Shown: positions 5,978 through 10,000 of the stretch, in pieces | Layout of the letters: each line of letters begins with the position of its first letter | How positions within the stretch are numbered: the stretch's first letter is position 1 | From: Desulfarculus sp. | Lineage (GTDB): Bacteria; Desulfobacterota; Desulfarculia; Desulfarculales; Desulfarculaceae | Length of the DNA stretch: 10,000 nt | Direction of reading: 5' to 3' | Assembly (NCBI GenBank): GCA_020216805.1 | Contig: JAIWNN010000057.1 | Span: forward strand, 1 to 10,000 | The notes under the pieces: model-generated | Told to the model about the DNA's origin: nothing | Seen by the model: the letters and a program-made list of their open reading frames with translations, nothing else | The model's database searches: none | Program-made: the position numbers and the translations under genes

Positions 5978-6493
5978 ATGGATGGCAACATGGAGACCAA
6001 AGACGCCAACCAGGTGGAACCCCGGGAGCAGAACCGCCAACTGGGCGGCAAGTACCTCACCTTCCAACTGGGCGAGGAACAGTTCGGCCTGGAAATCCTA
6101 AAGGTCCGCGAAATCATAGGCGTTTTGGACGTGACCAAGGTCCCCCAGACCGCGGCTTTCGTGCGGGGGGTGATCAACCTGCGCGGCAAGGTGATCCCGG
6201 TGATGGACCTGCGCCTGCGCTTCGGCCTGCCCTGGCGCGAGGATGACGAGCGCACCTGCACCATCGTGGTGGAGGTGGGCGAGGCCGACGGCCATCGTCG
6301 CCTGATGGGCATCGTGGTCGACCAAGTGCGGGAAGTGGTCAGCGTGCGCGACGACGACGTGGAAAACACCCCCAGCTTCGGGGTGGAGTTGGACACCGCC
6401 TACATCCTGGGCATGGCCAAGCTGGAGGGGGGGGTGAAAATTCTCCTGGACATCGATCGGGTGGTGGCCGACAGCCAACTGGTGATAGGCTAG
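5978..6493 (+). CDS. cheW: Chemotaxis coupling protein CheW
   Basis: CheW is the adaptor that links receptors to the CheA P5 domain in chemoreceptor arrays. The 171-aa protein is a single CheW domain. KYLTFQLGEEQFGLEI (25-40) begins the fold, VREIIGV follows, and the conserved FVRGVINLRG and VIPVMDLRLRFG segments (61-83) carry the receptor- and kinase-contact surface. The ATG at 5978 is 37 nt after the cheA stop. A second ATG at 5990 would also work, and neither has a strong Shine-Dalgarno site, so the first few residues are uncertain. A G8 run (6427-6434) lies near the 3' end within the codons for EGGV. Its place between cheA and cheR confirms the role. Confidence 0.97.
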   Translation: MDGNMETKDANQVEPREQNRQLGGKYLTFQLGEEQFGLEILKVREIIGVLDVTKVPQTAAFVRGVINLRGKVIPVMDLRLRFGLPWREDDERTCTIVVEVGEADGHRRLMGIVVDQVREVVSVRDDDVENTPSFGVELDTAYILGMAKLEGGVKILLDIDRVVADSQLVIG

Positions 6494-6503
6494 GACCACG
6501 GAC

Positions 6504-8517
<2,014 letters not shown>

Positions 8518-8715
8518 CCCACGGCTCCCCCCTGGCCGCGGACCCCGGGGCCGCGCCGTTTCCCCGCGAGGGGGTCCTGGCCTTTGGCCGATCCGATGGT
8601 TAGCCTTGGTATGAAGACATGAACCGCGTCATCCCCGGCGGTTGATCGCCGGCAGGGGCGGGGTTGAGCCATGCGGGGCGGTAACGGACCCGGACCGGCG
8701 CGAGGAGGCAACGCC
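8518..8715. other. Intergenic region after cheB with GC-rich hairpins
   Basis: Two inverted repeats can be seen. GGACCCC (8540-8546) pairs with GGGGTCC (8571-8577) over a 24-nt loop. CCGGCG (8635-8640) pairs perfectly with CGCCGG (8647-8652) around GTTGAT, with a further CC/GG pairing after a two-base bulge. Neither has a T-run, so no Rho-independent terminator can be called after cheB. I see no strong promoter for the following gene, so it may or may not be read through from the che operon. Confidence 0.4.
8702..8708 (+). promoter_or_regulatory. Shine-Dalgarno site deciding the start of the HsdR-N-like gene
   Basis: GAGGAGG lies seven bases before the ATG at 8716. It selects this start over the in-frame ATG at 8671, which would add 15 Gly/Pro/Arg-rich residues and has no comparable site. 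Confidence 0.7.
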
Positions 8716-9234
8716 ATGGCAGCCGCGATCATCGACCTGATCACCGGGCGCCCACTACCCGACAGCGAGGACGAACCGGTGCGCCAGGCGGCCGAGGCCA
8801 AGCTCCTGGAGCTGGGTTATCGGCCCGAGCAGGTGGCGGTGGATCATTGCCGCCAGGTGGAAACCGACCAGGGGCCGCTGCCGGTCAGGGCCGACCTGCT
8901 GGTCAGCCTGGAGGGCCGACCGGCGCTGTTGATCCGCTGCGCCCGGGGCTCCCTGGTCAGCCGCGAACGCGAGGCGGTGGCCGCCGCCCGGCTGGTGGCC
9001 GACCCCTGGCCCCCTTTGAGCGCGGTCTACAACGGCGAGTCCGGGGAGTTGCTGGATACCGCCGAGGGCAAGGTGTTGGCCGAAGGCGGGGACGCCCTGC
9101 CCGGACCGGAGACCCTGGCCGAACTCCTGGCCCGGCGCACCCCCCGGGGGGCCACCGAGCGCGAAACGGTGCAGGCCGCGCGCATCTACCGCGCCTATGG
9201 CTTCATCTCCTGCCCGGGGCAGTGCTCGGTCTAG
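8716..9234 (+). CDS. HsdR N-terminal-domain-like protein (HSDR_N_2 type), probably non-catalytic orphan
   Basis: The 172-aa protein resembles the small stand-alone proteins annotated as type I restriction enzyme R N-terminal domain, common in Desulfobacterota. Recognisable stretches are AAIIDLITGRPLPDSEDEPV (3-22), RADLLVSLEGRPALLI (58-73), GSLVSREREAVAAARLV (78-94) and AVYNGESGELLDT (103-115). In true PD-(D/E)xK nucleases the strand after the conserved D carries E-x-K. Here D60 is kept but the aligned positions read R74-C75-A76, so cleavage activity is doubtful. No hsdM, hsdS or HsdR helicase part lies nearby, so a restriction role is unlikely. The C-terminus ends with two cysteines (C166, C170). 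It lies 198 nt after cheB and converges on the LysM gene. The cellular role is unknown. Confidence 0.7.
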   Translation: MAAAIIDLITGRPLPDSEDEPVRQAAEAKLLELGYRPEQVAVDHCRQVETDQGPLPVRADLLVSLEGRPALLIRCARGSLVSREREAVAAARLVADPWPPLSAVYNGESGELLDTAEGKVLAEGGDALPGPETLAELLARRTPRGATERETVQAARIYRAYGFISCPGQCSV

Positions 9235-9235
9235 G

Positions 9236-9285
9236 ACCGGCGGGGGGCGCCCGCTCCGACGCGGGGCGGACGGAGGAAGCCCTCC
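9236..9285. terminator. Weak bidirectional hairpin candidates between convergent genes
   Basis: The 57-nt gap between the two convergent stops contains GCGGG-N5-CCCGC (9240-9254) and GGAGG-AAGC-CCTCC (9272-9285). Both are 5-bp GC stems without a T-run on either strand. Their location suggests transcription termination, but the structures are weak. Confidence 0.25.
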
Positions 9286-9291
9286 TGGAAC

Positions 9292-10000
9292 CTACTTATA
9301 GATCACCAGCTTCTGGTCGACCTTGATCGCCTCGCCCTGCTTCAGGTCGTTCCAGCGCATGATGTCCTTCATGGAGACGTCGTAGCGCTGAGCCACCGTG
9401 AACAAGGTGTCCCCCCGGCGCACGGTGTAGATCTGTTTGCTCTTGCGGGCCTCGTCGCCGTCCTCGGCGACCGGGGCCTTGGCCGCGGGCTTGGGTTCGG
9501 GCTTGGGCGGGGCGGGCTTGGCCTCCGGCTTGGGTTCGGGCTTGGAGGCCGGACGGACCGGGGCCTCCTCAACCTGCTGGGCCGCCGGGGCCCGGGGCGC
9601 CGGACGGGCGCCCAGGCCGTCCAGGCGCTCCTGCAGGGCCTGGACCTTGACGTTGAGCTCGGTGAGCTTGGTGATGGCCCCGGCCCGGCCCCGCACCGCC
9701 TCCAGCTCTTTTTCCAGGGTGACCAGGCGCAGCATCAGGCTGGAGACGTCCTTCTCCAGCTTGGCCACCCGCTCGGCGGTGCCTCCCATCACCACATCCG
9801 GGCTGGGCAGGGGGCCGGGCACCGGCTCGGGGGTCGAAACCAGGCCGAAGATGGCCACCGCCAGGGCGATCACCGCCACCGCCAGGCCCAGGCCGGCCAA
9901 CAGGCGACCGCCCGAGCCGCCGGTGGAGGAGCTGGGGCGATAGGGGATCGTCGGCGAGGGTCCGGGCCGCCCGCCGCCCAGGCCGGGTTCGGGCGGTTCG
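9292..10000 (-). CDS. LysM-domain membrane protein with coiled coil, 5' end outside window
   Basis: The reading frame is open to the window edge, so the N-terminus is missing. A TTG at 9900 is an in-frame codon at the membrane segment and probably not the true start, because a Gly/Pro/Ser-rich frame (containing PGPSPTIPYRPSSSTGGSGG) continues upstream. Counting from 9900, there is one transmembrane helix (about 3-21, LGLAVAVIALAVAIFGL). A coiled-coil region follows (about 42-97, including LEKDVSSLMLRLVTLEKELEAV), then a Pro/Lys/Ala-rich spacer (about 115-145). A C-terminal LysM domain (157-201, YTVRRGDTLFTVAQRYDVS to KLVIYK) binds peptidoglycan-type glycans in known families. It is probably a bitopic envelope protein whose LysM domain reaches the cell wall in the periplasm. 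The exact function is unknown. Confidence 0.85.
   Translation of the reverse strand, partial: EPPEPGLGGGRPGPSPTIPYRPSSSTGGSGGRLLAGLGLAVAVIALAVAIFGLVSTPEPVPGPLPSPDVVMGGTAERVAKLEKDVSSLMLRLVTLEKELEAVRGRAGAITKLTELNVKVQALQERLDGLGARPAPRAPAAQQVEEAPVRPASKPEPKPEAKPAPPKPEPKPAAKAPVAEDGDEARKSKQIYTVRRGDTLFTVAQRYDVSMKDIMRWNDLKQGEAIKVDQKLVIYK
9488..9545. repeat. 19-bp direct repeat encoding the Pro/Lys spacer of the LysM protein
   Basis: GGCTTGGGTTCGGGCTTGG occurs at 9488-9506 and again at 9527-9545, offset by 39 bp (13 codons, in frame). It encodes the repeated KPEPKP element of the spacer between coiled coil and LysM domain. Such repeats can expand or contract by recombination without breaking the frame. 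Confidence 0.8.

Noticed and set aside
8716..9234. Type I restriction-modification locus
   Set aside because: Only an HsdR N-terminal-like domain is present. No helicase motor, methylase or specificity gene is adjacent, and the E-x-K signature is missing.

Overview
The window is uniformly GC-rich, densely coded bacterial chromosome with no RNA gene, insertion sequence, CRISPR array or clear sign of recent transfer. The gene set best fits a high-GC Desulfobacterota/Deltaproteobacteria-type genome. It combines a canonical division cluster, a chemotaxis operon whose CheA carries tandem LGEILVE-type repeats, an HsdR-N-like orphan and a LysM membrane protein. This taxonomic placement is an inference from protein style and gene content and was not tested by a search.

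Region 1 (1-3235, minus strand) is the start of the division and cell wall (dcw) cluster: mraZ, rsmH, ftsL, then ftsI, which runs off the left edge. The genes are packed tightly: 13 nt lie between mraZ and rsmH, rsmH and ftsL share ATGA, and ftsL and ftsI share TTGA. Upstream of mraZ is a strong sigma-70-like promoter (TTGACA, 17 nt, TATAGT). Four GTGG(G/C) repeats follow at an exact 10-bp period and the first overlaps the -10 element, which is the expected layout of an autoregulatory MraZ operator.

Region 2 (3236-3678) is a divergent non-coding stretch of about 440 bp between mraZ and cheA. It holds a candidate cheA promoter, several inverted repeats, a minus-strand hairpin followed at a distance by a T-run, and a strong Shine-Dalgarno site for cheA.

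Region 3 (3679-8517, plus strand) is a compact chemotaxis operon, cheA-cheW-cheR-cheB. It encodes the histidine kinase, the coupling protein, the receptor methyltransferase and the receptor methylesterase. No receptor, cheY or cheD is present. CheA has an extra N-terminal helical region before its HPt domain. Where a P2 domain would normally sit, it has a pair of 24-residue motifs resembling the c-di-GMP-binding MshEN domain (type II secretion ATPase N-terminus). This is the most interesting feature of the window.

Region 4 (8518-10000) has a 198-bp gap with GC-rich hairpins, then a 172-aa protein like the HsdR N-terminal domain whose nuclease-type E-x-K signature appears degenerate. A convergent, 5'-truncated membrane protein follows, with a coiled coil, a Pro/Lys-rich linker and a C-terminal LysM domain. 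I found no convincing wholly new system. The points most worth following up are the CheA domain architecture and the MraZ operator.
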